From: Kangiella sp.
GTDB taxonomy: Bacteria; Pseudomonadota; Gammaproteobacteria; Enterobacterales; Kangiellaceae
Direction: 5' to 3'
Length of the DNA stretch: 28,188 bases
Assembly: GCA_002733465.1 (NCBI GenBank)
Contig: NVVT01000001.1
Coordinates: forward strand, 307,063-335,250
The notes below the pieces were generated by a model, which had not been told where the DNA came from, did no database searches, and saw only the letters and a list, made by a program, of their open reading frames with translations. How positions within the stretch are numbered: position 1 is the first letter of the stretch; each line of letters starts with the position of its first letter. Below are positions 1 through 7,607 of this stretch, piece after piece. A program made the position numbers and the translations under genes.

Positions 1-1
1 G

Positions 2-1306
2 CTTTTGACGGGATTCAATGCGCAAGCGGTTACAGAATTAGACGATGTTAAGTCTTTTACCCTAAAAAATGGCATGAAAATAATGGTATTGGAAGATCAT
101 TCAATACCAAATGCCAATATGTACCTATTTTGGAAAGTCGGTTCTCGTAATGAATATCCAGGAATCACAGGATTGTCCCACTTTTTTGAACATATGATGT
201 TTAACGGCTCTAAAAAATATGGTCCTAAGCAGTTCGATAGGGTTATGGAAGCAGCTGGTGGCGCAAATAACGCATACACAAGTGAAAATATTACAGCTTA
301 CACGAACTGGTTTCCTACCAGCTCTATGGAAGTAATTTTCGATTTAGAAGCGGATCGTATTGAACATTTGGCTATCGACAAGAAAATGGTTGAATCCGAA
401 CGAGGTGTTGTCACATCTGAAAGAACCACAGGTTTAGAGAATTCGAATTTTAGAATGTTATTAGAGCAAGTCAAAGGTTCTGCCTTTCGCGCTCATCCAT
501 ATAGTTGGGGTGTGATTGGGCATCAATCTGATATTGATAATTGGTCAATGGACGATTTGCGAAATTATCACAAAACCTATTACGCACCGAATAATGCCGT
601 GGTAGTAATTGCGGGTGATGTAACCGTGAAAGAAGTGAAACGCTTGGCTAAGAAGTATTTCGAGCCTATTAAGGCACAACCTGAACCACGAAAAGTACAT
701 ACGGTAGAGCCTCCTCAAACCGGTGAAAGAAGAGTTTATGTACAAAAAGAATCGGTAACTTCGGCTAATATTTTAATGGGATTTCATGTTCCAGAGACCC
801 AACATAAAGATTACTATCCACTAACCATGTTAGCTTCTATATTAGGCGATGGTAACAGCTCTCGTTTATATCGCTCGTTAGTGGATGAAAAACAATTAGC
901 GACCAGCGTTTTTACTTACATGCCAGACTCGTTTGACCCTAATTTATTTTATATTTATGCGACTGCAGCGAACGGCGTTGATGCGAATAAATTAGAAATG
1001 GCAATGATTGCCGAGATTAACCTTTTAATGAGTGAAGGTGTTAATAAAAAGGAGTTAACTAAGGTCAAAAACCTCGCACAAGTTAATTTTTATCGAACGC
1101 TTTCTACCATCAATGGTAAAGCAAATACATTAGGAACCTACGAATTGTTTTTTGGAAGTTACAAAAAAATGTTTAGTGCAATTGATGATATGAAGGAAAT
1201 TAGTAAAAAAGATATTCAAAGAGTAGCAAATGAATATTTAATTCGATCCAATAGAACGGTTGGCGTTTTAGATTCTGCAAAAGACAGCAAAGAAGGAGAT
1301 AAATAA
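2..1306 (+). CDS. M16 family zinc metallopeptidase, active subunit (5' partial)
   Basis: This is an insulinase/processing-peptidase-like (M16) protease, probably acting on peptides in the periplasm. Counting from the TTG at base 5, the zinc motif HFFEH lies at residues 59-63. The third zinc ligand is probably Glu139, which fits the family spacing of about 75 residues after the motif. The C-terminal M16 half follows (around residues 190-410). The frame is open to the window edge, and the first residues (LLTGFNAQA) look like the end of a signal peptide, so the true start is probably upstream and the TTG is not trusted. The stop is one base before the next gene, which has a strong ribosome binding site (AAGGAGAT), so the two are an operon. 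M16 proteins often work as an active/inactive pair, and this is the active member. The substrate is unknown. Confidence 0.88.
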   Translation, partial: LLTGFNAQAVTELDDVKSFTLKNGMKIMVLEDHSIPNANMYLFWKVGSRNEYPGITGLSHFFEHMMFNGSKKYGPKQFDRVMEAAGGANNAYTSENITAYTNWFPTSSMEVIFDLEADRIEHLAIDKKMVESERGVVTSERTTGLENSNFRMLLEQVKGSAFRAHPYSWGVIGHQSDIDNWSMDDLRNYHKTYYAPNNAVVVIAGDVTVKEVKRLAKKYFEPIKAQPEPRKVHTVEPPQTGERRVYVQKESVTSANILMGFHVPETQHKDYYPLTMLASILGDGNSSRLYRSLVDEKQLATSVFTYMPDSFDPNLFYIYATAANGVDANKLEMAMIAEINLLMSEGVNKKELTKVKNLAQVNFYRTLSTINGKANTLGTYELFFGSYKKMFSAIDDMKEISKKDIQRVANEYLIRSNRTVGVLDSAKDSKEGDK

Positions 1307-1307
1307 A

Positions 1308-2690
1308 ATGAAAACAAATAAAATCATCCTGAGTTTCTCTATTTTATTTATTCTCGCGAGTCAATTTGCATTAGCAGATTTCAAAATGCCAGAATACAAA
1401 AAACTAACGCTGAAAAATGGATTAACGGTTTACTTGATGGAACAACACGAAGTGCCACTAGTCGATATTCGAGTGGTTACAAAAGCGGGAGCTATCAATG
1501 ATGGTAAGCAATACGGACTAGCCAATTTAACCGGGGATGCACTCAGTTTAGGAAGCGGAAAATTAAGCAAAAAAGAAATTGAAGATCTCTTTGCTTTTTA
1601 TGGCGCTCAACTAGGTGGCGGTGTTGGATTAGAGTCTGCAAGCACTAGTCTGTCAATTGCTAGTAAAGATGTTGATAAATTATTACCTGTTTTTAGAGAT
1701 ATCATAACCAAGCCATTATTCAACGAAACAGAGTTTAATAAACAGAAAAAACGTTATATCGATCAACTAACTCAAAGCAGAGAAAGACCTAGAAATGTTA
1801 TCGGCAGTGCATTTAACAAAATGTATTACGGCGATCATCCGTATGGAAATCCTGTCGAAGGTGATGCTTCAACCGTTGAAGCTATTACTTTAGAGCAAGT
1901 TAAATCTTTTTATAAGAATTTTTATTCTTCTAATAATAGTGCGCTAATTATAGTTGGTGATTTTAAAACTAGAAAAATGGTAAAAAAGATTAAAAGACTT
2001 TTTAAAGGTTGGAATTCAAATAAAATAAAAACGATTGATCTAACTCAGTTTAATCCGCCTAAAGAATCTAATGTTTGGTTGATCAATAAAGAGGATGCGA
2101 TTGAAACCACCTTTATGATTGGAGGAACAGGAATCCCTTCAAATCATCCAGACAAGGTTGCACTGCAAGTCATTAATACAATTTTAGGTGCTCGATTTAC
2201 CTCTTGGTTAAATGATGAGTTACGGGTCAATTCTGGTTTAACTTATGGTGCGAGAAGCCGACTTAATAGTCAGTCAAAATTTGGCAACTTTGTAATTTCT
2301 ACTTTCACTAAAAAAGAAACAACATTTGAAGCGTTAGATTTGGCGATAAAAACTTATCATAGACTTTGGAATAAGGGCATTGATAAAGAAACATTAGACT
2401 CGGCAAAAACCTATGTGAAAGGGCAATTCCCTCCTCGGTACGAAACTAGCGGACAATTGGCTAGACTTCTTTCTACCATGTGGTCTTTGGATTTAGACAA
2501 TTCTTTCATCAATAATTTTCAAAAAAATGTAGACTCACTCGATGTTAATAAAGCGAATAAAATTGCTCAATCAGTTTTCCCAAAAAATAATTTACAATAT
2601 GTACTAGTTGGAAAAACTAGTGAGTTAAAAGAAGAAGCGAAAACCTATGGGAAAATAAAAGAGATGGAAATTAAGACCTTTAAGTTTTAA
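1308..2690 (+). CDS. M16 family peptidase-like protein, catalytically degenerate partner
   Basis: This is a second M16-fold protein of 460 residues. It has a clear signal peptide (positively charged MKTNK, hydrophobic 7-20, ending ALA at 21-23), so it is exported. Where the zinc motif HXXEH should lie (about residues 69-80) the sequence reads GLANLTGDALS, so both His and the Glu are absent and it should not bind catalytic zinc. The substrate-binding segment of the second domain is kept (LRVNSGLTYGAR, about residues 305-316). It follows the active M16 gene with a one-base gap. By analogy with heterodimeric bacterial M16 proteases and mitochondrial processing peptidase, it is probably the non-catalytic subunit that shapes the substrate chamber. 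Pairing with its neighbour is inferred from adjacency. Confidence 0.88.
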   Translation: MKTNKIILSFSILFILASQFALADFKMPEYKKLTLKNGLTVYLMEQHEVPLVDIRVVTKAGAINDGKQYGLANLTGDALSLGSGKLSKKEIEDLFAFYGAQLGGGVGLESASTSLSIASKDVDKLLPVFRDIITKPLFNETEFNKQKKRYIDQLTQSRERPRNVIGSAFNKMYYGDHPYGNPVEGDASTVEAITLEQVKSFYKNFYSSNNSALIIVGDFKTRKMVKKIKRLFKGWNSNKIKTIDLTQFNPPKESNVWLINKEDAIETTFMIGGTGIPSNHPDKVALQVINTILGARFTSWLNDELRVNSGLTYGARSRLNSQSKFGNFVISTFTKKETTFEALDLAIKTYHRLWNKGIDKETLDSAKTYVKGQFPPRYETSGQLARLLSTMWSLDLDNSFINNFQKNVDSLDVNKANKIAQSVFPKNNLQYVLVGKTSELKEEAKTYGKIKEMEIKTFKF

Positions 2691-2701
2691 GCATTAGTAA
2701 T

Positions 2702-2782
2702 GTAGGGTGGGCAATTTTTTCTGCCCACCAGAAGATTCAAACTTTATACAATCGGTGGGCAGATAAAACATGCCCACCCTAC
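2702..2782. repeat. 81-bp palindromic REP/MITE-like element
   Basis: The outer arms are perfect 12-base inverted repeats: GTAGGGTGGGCA at 2702-2713 and TGCCCACCCTAC at 2771-2782. Inside, each half is itself a hairpin: GGTGGGCA 2706-2713 with TGCCCACC 2722-2729, and GGTGGGCA 2754-2761 with TGCCCACC 2771-2778, separated by 24 bases. This doublet of back-to-back hairpins is typical of dispersed non-coding repeats in bacterial genomes. No open frame is present. It fills nearly all of the gap between the M16 operon and dbpA and ends 13 bases before the dbpA start. Confidence 0.75.
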
Positions 2783-2795
2783 CAATGGAAAACAA

Positions 2796-4190
2796 ATGTC
2801 CAATAAATTTGAAAGCTTGCCATTAGAAAAAGCGTTGTTAGAAAACCTTTCTAGTTTAGACTATAAAGAAATGACGCCAATTCAGGCTAAAAGTTTACCT
2901 TTGATTTTATCGGGTAAAGATGTCATTGCTCAAGGAAAAACAGGGTCAGGGAAAACTGCAACGTTTGCGCTCGGTATTTTACATAATCTTGAAGTTAAAC
3001 GATTTAGAATTCAATCTTTAGTTTTATGCCCAACGCGAGAGCTTGCTGATCAAGTTGCCAAAGAGATTAGACGGATAGCCCGCTCAATACATAATATTAA
3101 AGTGTTAACGCTTTGTGGTGGTTCACCTCTAGGCCCACAAATTGGATCGCTAGAACATGGCGCACATATTATTGTAGGAACGCCCGGTCGAATTGAAGAC
3201 CATCTAAATCGTGGTCGATTAAATTTAGAAAACGTTAATACTTTAATACTAGATGAAGCGGATCGTATGTTGGAAATGGGTTTTCAATCGGCATTAGATT
3301 TGATTTTTTCGATGTGTCCAAAAAAACGTCAAACACTTTTATTTAGTGCCACTTTTCCCGATGAAATTAAGCCGATTGCTAAAGCGATAATGATTGATCC
3401 ATCCACGGTAAAAGTTGAGTCTACTCATGATACCAATACAATCGATCAACATTTTTATCAAGTATTAGAGCATTCTGAAAGATTGACAGCGATTCGTTTA
3501 ATACTACTAAAAAATCAACCAGAATCGAGCGTCATTTTTTGCACAACAAAAATAGAAACTCAACAGGTGGCTGATGAATTAGCGATGTTTGGATTTAGTT
3601 GTATCGCGATTCATGGAGACTTAGATCAGAAAGATCGTGATCAGGCGTTAGTTAGATTTGCGAATAAAAGTGTTTCGATCTTAGTCGCGACGGATGTAGC
3701 CGCGCGTGGCCTGGACATTGAAAATTTGGATGCAGTTATTAACTACCAAATTTCAAGAGATCCAGAAGTTCATGTGCATCGAATTGGCAGAACGGGTCGT
3801 GCTGGTAGCAAAGGAACAGCCTATTCCATTATTGTAGAGAAAGAAATACACAGAATCATCAAACTAGAAGACATGATGAAGCAAAGCATCAAAATGGAAA
3901 AGCTTCCAGATAGAAATATTTTAGAGAAAAAACCAAACAAACCAGAAATGACAACTTTACAAATAGATGGCGGTAAAAAACAAAAAGTAAGAGCCGGTGA
4001 TATTCTTGGAGCCTTAACAGCAAAAAAAGGAACAGATGATATTCAGGGAAATCAAATTGGAAAAATTCAATTATTTGATAATCGCTCGTTTGTTGCAGTT
4101 CATAGAAGTATCGCTAACGACGCGCTGAATAAAATTCAAAATGGAAAGTTAAAAGGGCGATCATTTAAGGCTCGGTGTCTTTGGGGGTAG
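2796..4190 (+). CDS. dbpA: ATP-dependent RNA helicase DbpA
   Basis: This is a DEAD-box RNA helicase of 464 residues (E. coli DbpA is 457) that acts in late assembly of the 50S ribosomal subunit by binding a hairpin of 23S rRNA. All helicase motifs are visible: Q motif around residues 25-30, AQGKTGSGKT 45-54, PTRELA 79-84, TPGR 129-132, DEAD 153-156, SAT 184-186, ARGLD 303-307 and HRIGRTGR 328-335. The segment LCGGSPLGPQIGSLEHGAH (106-124) is characteristic of DbpA rather than other DEAD-box proteins. The last 75 residues match the DbpA-specific RNA-binding domain (RAGDILGAL at 399-407). The ribosome binding site is poor because a palindromic repeat ends 13 bases upstream. An ATG at 2785 is out of frame and stops quickly. 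Confidence 0.96.
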   Translation: MSNKFESLPLEKALLENLSSLDYKEMTPIQAKSLPLILSGKDVIAQGKTGSGKTATFALGILHNLEVKRFRIQSLVLCPTRELADQVAKEIRRIARSIHNIKVLTLCGGSPLGPQIGSLEHGAHIIVGTPGRIEDHLNRGRLNLENVNTLILDEADRMLEMGFQSALDLIFSMCPKKRQTLLFSATFPDEIKPIAKAIMIDPSTVKVESTHDTNTIDQHFYQVLEHSERLTAIRLILLKNQPESSVIFCTTKIETQQVADELAMFGFSCIAIHGDLDQKDRDQALVRFANKSVSILVATDVAARGLDIENLDAVINYQISRDPEVHVHRIGRTGRAGSKGTAYSIIVEKEIHRIIKLEDMMKQSIKMEKLPDRNILEKKPNKPEMTTLQIDGGKKQKVRAGDILGALTAKKGTDDIQGNQIGKIQLFDNRSFVAVHRSIANDALNKIQNGKLKGRSFKARCLWG

Positions 4191-4219
4191 ATTACATACG
4201 CTATGGATTATTAATCTAC
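4187..4219. terminator. Possible bidirectional stem-loop between convergent dbpA and cupin gene
   Basis: GTAGATTA at 4187-4194 pairs perfectly with TAATCTAC at 4212-4219 across a 17-base loop. The TAG stop of dbpA (4188-4190) lies in the left arm, and the TAG stop of the opposite-strand cupin gene (4219-4221) begins in the right arm. The stem is AT-rich and no U-tract follows on either strand, so termination is only a possibility. Confidence 0.3.
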
Positions 4220-4599
4220 TAGGTAGGTTCAAGCGGACGGTGTTGGTTGTTTAACCCCGGTGTCATATAAATTAATTGAGTTGTTTTTACTACATTGACT
4301 TTATGCCATTCGCCTTTTTTTATAATACATGATGCTCCAGCGCCAAGTGTCAATGATTCATTAGGATTAGAGTCGCTGGTCAAATTAATCTCGCCAGATA
4401 TAATATATAATACCTCATCACCATCTAAATGAACCTCACCGTTATTCATTGATCTTTCCAATGTGACGATTCCAACATTTAAACCATCAAATTGTTTAGG
4501 TGGCCCTTTATGCATATTCGGTACAGAAATAGAGACTTCCAAATTTCTATTGATTTCAAATGTGTTTTTAGTTGCGTCTACTTGAATAATGTTTTTCAT
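4219..4599 (-). CDS. Small cupin-domain protein
   Basis: This is a single-domain cupin of 126 residues; its substrate is unknown. Cupin motif 1 is visible as GEVHLDGDEVLYIISG, with the His and Glu that usually bind metal and Asp in place of the second His. Motif 2 is visible as KKGEWHKVN, supplying the other His. Sugar isomerases, dioxygenases and small regulators share this fold, so no reaction can be assigned. A GTG six bases upstream (4605) also opens the frame. I prefer the ATG at 4599 because GAGG sits five bases before it, whereas the GTG lies inside that ribosome binding site. It follows sseA on the same strand after 34 bases and is probably co-transcribed with it. Confidence 0.82.
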   Translation of the reverse strand: MKNIIQVDATKNTFEINRNLEVSISVPNMHKGPPKQFDGLNVGIVTLERSMNNGEVHLDGDEVLYIISGEINLTSDSNPNESLTLGAGASCIIKKGEWHKVNVVKTTQLIYMTPGLNNQHRPLEPT

Positions 4600-4633
4600 T
4601 GTCACCTCGGAATTTAGATAGATTATTAACGTT

Positions 4634-5500
4634 TTAGATTTTATCGATAGATACTTCTATAGGTAACGAATCATTATCACCCCACTCACTCCAACTACCG
4701 TCATAAACGGCAATATTCTGATAACCACACTCATTAGCCACCAGAGCCAAAATACTAGCCGTCACCCCAGAGCCACAGCTAAAAATCAATTCTTTAGCGT
4801 TGGACTCAATTTTTGATTCAAAAATATTGACTAATTCATTTTTTGTCTTAAAAAAACCATCTAGCATTGTTTCAGTAAATGGTATACATTTTGAAGCTGG
4901 AATGTGTCCACTTTTTAACCCTGCCCTTGGTTCTGGTTCAATACCTTTAAAACGGCCGACGGAGCGTGCATCTAAGATCTGAATTTGATCACTGTCGATT
5001 GCAGACAATACTTCTTTACTAGATTTAACCATTGAATGATTAAATTTAGACTCAAAATTTCCTAACTCATTTGCAGATGTATTCGAATATTCTTCTGTTG
5101 TTGGTAAACCTGCCTCAATCCATTTTGGCAAACCGCCGTTAAGAACGTAGACTTCTTTATGCCCCATTGTTTTAAACATCCACCAAGCTCTTGGCGATGA
5201 AAATATTCCCATTGCATCGTAAACCACAATGATTGAGTTAGCTGAAATACCGAGTTCTCTAACCGAATGTTGAAACTCCGATGGCGTAGGTAGCATATGA
5301 GGTAAATCAGTATTTTGATCACAAATCTGGGTATCAAAATTAAAGCTTTTTGCCCCCAGTATTTTAACAGCGGGCGTTGGAATTGACTCACCATTTGGTT
5401 TTTTCTTCATAGTGGTGTCAAGGATCACTAGATCGAGGTTCGTTAAGTTATTTTTTAACCAGTCTATGGAAACAATGTTAGAGTATTTTTCTTGTGACAT
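4634..5500 (-). CDS. sseA: 3-mercaptopyruvate sulfurtransferase (two-domain rhodanese)
   Basis: This is a tandem rhodanese protein of 288 residues (E. coli SseA is 281). It transfers sulfur from 3-mercaptopyruvate to thiophilic acceptors such as cyanide or thioredoxin in the cytoplasm. The N-terminal inactive domain spans about residues 10-135, with the conserved ending YVLNGGLPKWIEAG. The catalytic domain spans about 160-285, with active-site loop CGSGVT starting at Cys242. The CGSGVT form indicates mercaptopyruvate specificity, while thiosulfate enzymes usually carry CRKGVT. The domain ends in the usual VYDGSWSEWG. No signal peptide is present. A good ribosome binding site (AAAGGGAT) precedes the ATG. 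The cupin gene lies 34 bases downstream. Confidence 0.93.
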   Translation of the reverse strand: MSQEKYSNIVSIDWLKNNLTNLDLVILDTTMKKKPNGESIPTPAVKILGAKSFNFDTQICDQNTDLPHMLPTPSEFQHSVRELGISANSIIVVYDAMGIFSSPRAWWMFKTMGHKEVYVLNGGLPKWIEAGLPTTEEYSNTSANELGNFESKFNHSMVKSSKEVLSAIDSDQIQILDARSVGRFKGIEPEPRAGLKSGHIPASKCIPFTETMLDGFFKTKNELVNIFESKIESNAKELIFSCGSGVTASILALVANECGYQNIAVYDGSWSEWGDNDSLPIEVSIDKI

Positions 5501-5653
5501 TTCGATCCCTTTGCTATTTTATTGGAGAGACTGAAGCTCTACTTTAACAAATTAGCTGACATTACCCTGTCAGTAGCAATGATTTAGAATAACATAAAAA
5601 TTACAACATCTTTAAATCTTACAGAACTAGATAAATATGAGCGTTATATAAAA

Positions 5654-6748
5654 ATGTCGGAATCATCTAAACAACCAACCTTACTAAAAGACTATTATTC
5701 AATTGAGCTGGTTAAGTCAATAGCTAAGAACTGTAAAACACAATACAGGGACTTTAACGTAACGCCCTTTGAACAAAACGTAATAGCGGATGATTGGAAA
5801 CAGTTAGAGCTTAAAGATAGAATGCATCGTATTGCAGACGTTCTTGGAGAGTATTTGCCAAAGAATTATAAGCAGGCAATATCCATTGTCTTGAAAGTGG
5901 CCAATCATTATTCTGGATTAGCTCATATGTGTTTTCCTGATTTTGTAGAAAAATTTGGCTTGAATGATTTTGAAACTTCAATGATGGCTCTAGAGAACCT
6001 TACTGAAGGTTCAAGTTCTGAATTTGCTATTCGTCCTTTTATTATTCGTTATCCTGAATTAACGATGAAAAAAATGAAAGAGTGGGCGAGGTCTAATAAT
6101 TATCATGTTAGACGATTAGCGACTGAAGGGTGCAGACCAAGGCTTCCATGGGCGATGGCGTTACCGAAATTTAAAAAAGATCCAACGATTGTATTAGAAA
6201 CAATAATGAGCCTAATTGATGATGACGAGCGGTATGTCACACGCAGTGTTGCCAATAACTTGAATGATATTAGTAAGGACAATCCAAAAACAGTTATTAA
6301 GGTTGCGTCAGAGTATCTAGGGCGTTCAAAAGAAATTGATTGGGTTATAAAACACGCGTGTCGTGGGTTATTAAAGCAGGGGAATAAAGAAGTTTTACAG
6401 CTTTTTGGTTTTTCGAATATTGATCATATTAAAGTCTCTAATCTTAACTGTGACGAAACGGTATGCTTGGAAAAAAAGTTAAATTTTTCATTTGATATTA
6501 AATCATCTAAAAATGGATTAGGGAGGTTAAGAATAGAATTCATTATTGATTTTATGAAAGCTAATGGAAAAATGACCGGTAAAATATTTAAGATCTGTGA
6601 AGGAGACTATGGGGAGGATGTTAAATCGATTAATAAATACTTTTCATTCAAAAAGATAAGTACTCGAAAATATCATATCGGCGCTCACCAATTACACATC
6701 GTGATAAATGGTGATGTTTTTGTAAGCAAAAAATTCTTACTAATATGA
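5654..6748 (+). CDS. alkC: AlkC-type DNA alkylation repair glycosylase with C-terminal Ig-like domain
   Basis: This 364-residue protein resembles AlkC of the AlkC/AlkD HEAT-like DNA glycosylases, which excise positively charged alkylated bases such as 3-methyladenine and related adducts without flipping the base. The diagnostic stretch is at residues 124-175: EFAIRPFIIRYPE, then WARSNNYHVRRLATEG and RPRLPW. HEAT-like helical repeats cover about 30-265. The last 100 residues are beta-rich (LNFSFDIKSSKNGLGRLRIEF and onward) and fit the Ig-like domain of the longer AlkC subtype, which in the characterised Pseudomonas enzyme contacts DNA. There is no clear ribosome binding site ahead of the ATG. 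The gene stands alone and converges on the PaiB-like gene, with a palindromic repeat between them. Confidence 0.87.
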   Translation: MSESSKQPTLLKDYYSIELVKSIAKNCKTQYRDFNVTPFEQNVIADDWKQLELKDRMHRIADVLGEYLPKNYKQAISIVLKVANHYSGLAHMCFPDFVEKFGLNDFETSMMALENLTEGSSSEFAIRPFIIRYPELTMKKMKEWARSNNYHVRRLATEGCRPRLPWAMALPKFKKDPTIVLETIMSLIDDDERYVTRSVANNLNDISKDNPKTVIKVASEYLGRSKEIDWVIKHACRGLLKQGNKEVLQLFGFSNIDHIKVSNLNCDETVCLEKKLNFSFDIKSSKNGLGRLRIEFIIDFMKANGKMTGKIFKICEGDYGEDVKSINKYFSFKKISTRKYHIGAHQLHIVINGDVFVSKKFLLI

Positions 6749-6756
6749 TCTTTGGT

Positions 6757-6871
6757 TTGTCCCCCTCTTTGCGAAGAGGGGCTAGGGGAGATTTGTCTTT
6801 AAGGTTATCAATTAACAAATATACGTTGATAAAAACAAATCCCCCTCAGTCCCCCTTCGCAAAGGGGGAGG
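6757..6871. repeat. About 115-bp palindromic MITE-like element between convergent genes
   Basis: The two ends form long imperfect inverted repeats: the left arm runs from about 6757 to 6796 (ending ATTTGT), and the right arm from 6835 (starting ACAAAT) to 6871. Each arm contains a strong GC hairpin: CCCCTCTT/AAGAGGGG at 6762-6781 and CCCCCTT/AAGGGGG within 6851-6868. No coding frame is present. The right end abuts the stop codon of the PaiB-like gene (6872-6874), and the left end begins about 10 bases after the alkC stop. The hairpins could also act as a transcription barrier in both directions. Confidence 0.75.
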
Positions 6872-7498
6872 TTATAATAAAGTAGTCGTGTTGCTCATTA
6901 TTTCTGCAACTTTTCTACTAGCATCTTTATCTTGAGATTTTAAGCCAGCTATTAAACTATCTATATTTTTTTGATCCTTATTTTGACTCATTTTTGATTT
7001 TCCAGAAATTTTTGTAATATCAATTTTAAAGCCAACAATCGCTTTAAGCATCGCGTTGGTTTTCTTCTCAGATAATTTATCCATTGTCCAAGGTTGTTCA
7101 AATTGTTCTTCATGTATTGCTGAAAGTCGAGTAATGATTTTTAATGTTTCTTCTTTATTTAAAGTTGTAGCTTTGCCCTTTACTACCACCGTTTGATAAT
7201 TCCAAGTAGGAACTTGGTCTCTTGTGAGATACCAACTAGGTGAAATATAGGCGTGTTCACCTAAAAAATTGATAGTCACTTGAGTAGCCTCATCTAAACC
7301 TTGCAAGAGTTCATTCTTTTTCGCGACATGACCATACAAACACATTTTTTCAATATTCAATTCAAAAGGGATAAATGTTTGAATGATCTCGCCTTTATGT
7401 ACAAACATTATTTGACCAAATGAAATTTTTTTAATCAGATTGAGACTTTCTGATTCAGATATTTCAAAATGAGATGGTGTATACATGATTTGTACCAT
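6872..7498 (-). CDS. PaiB-like FMN-binding split-barrel protein
   Basis: This 208-residue protein belongs to the FMN-binding split-barrel family named after Bacillus PaiB. The N-terminus MYTPSHFEI (from residue 5) and the central segments GHVAKKNELLQGL, FLGEHAYISPSWY and VPTWNYQTVVVKGKA are hallmarks of the family. The HAYISPSWY stretch lies in the flavin pocket. PaiB acts as a negative regulator of sporulation and degradative genes in Bacillus, but the role in Gammaproteobacteria is unclear; a flavin-dependent redox or detoxifying enzyme is possible. Either Met1 (7498) or Met5 (7486) could start it, and neither has a strong ribosome binding site. The gene is divergent from ppnN, sharing a 109-base intergenic region. 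Confidence 0.88.
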   Translation of the reverse strand: MVQIMYTPSHFEISESESLNLIKKISFGQIMFVHKGEIIQTFIPFELNIEKMCLYGHVAKKNELLQGLDEATQVTINFLGEHAYISPSWYLTRDQVPTWNYQTVVVKGKATTLNKEETLKIITRLSAIHEEQFEQPWTMDKLSEKKTNAMLKAIVGFKIDITKISGKSKMSQNKDQKNIDSLIAGLKSQDKDASRKVAEIMSNTTTLL

Positions 7499-7607
7499 TC
7501 TTTAATTTATAGCAGTTACTTCAATAGACTATACTGTAAGATATCACGTGGTGAAATGAAAAAATGGTTTTACAACCGATTAGTTAAGAGTTAATAAGGG
7601 ATATTTA

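Noticed and set aside
5062..5394. 110-codon minus-strand open frame inside sseA
   Set aside because: It is an alternative frame of sseA on the same strand. The sseA frame has all the rhodanese motifs, and this one has none.
2691..6871. Palindromic elements at 2702-2782 and 6757-6871 as a CRISPR or as one mobile composite
   Set aside because: The arms are different sequences, there are no regular spacers, and ordinary housekeeping genes lie between them.
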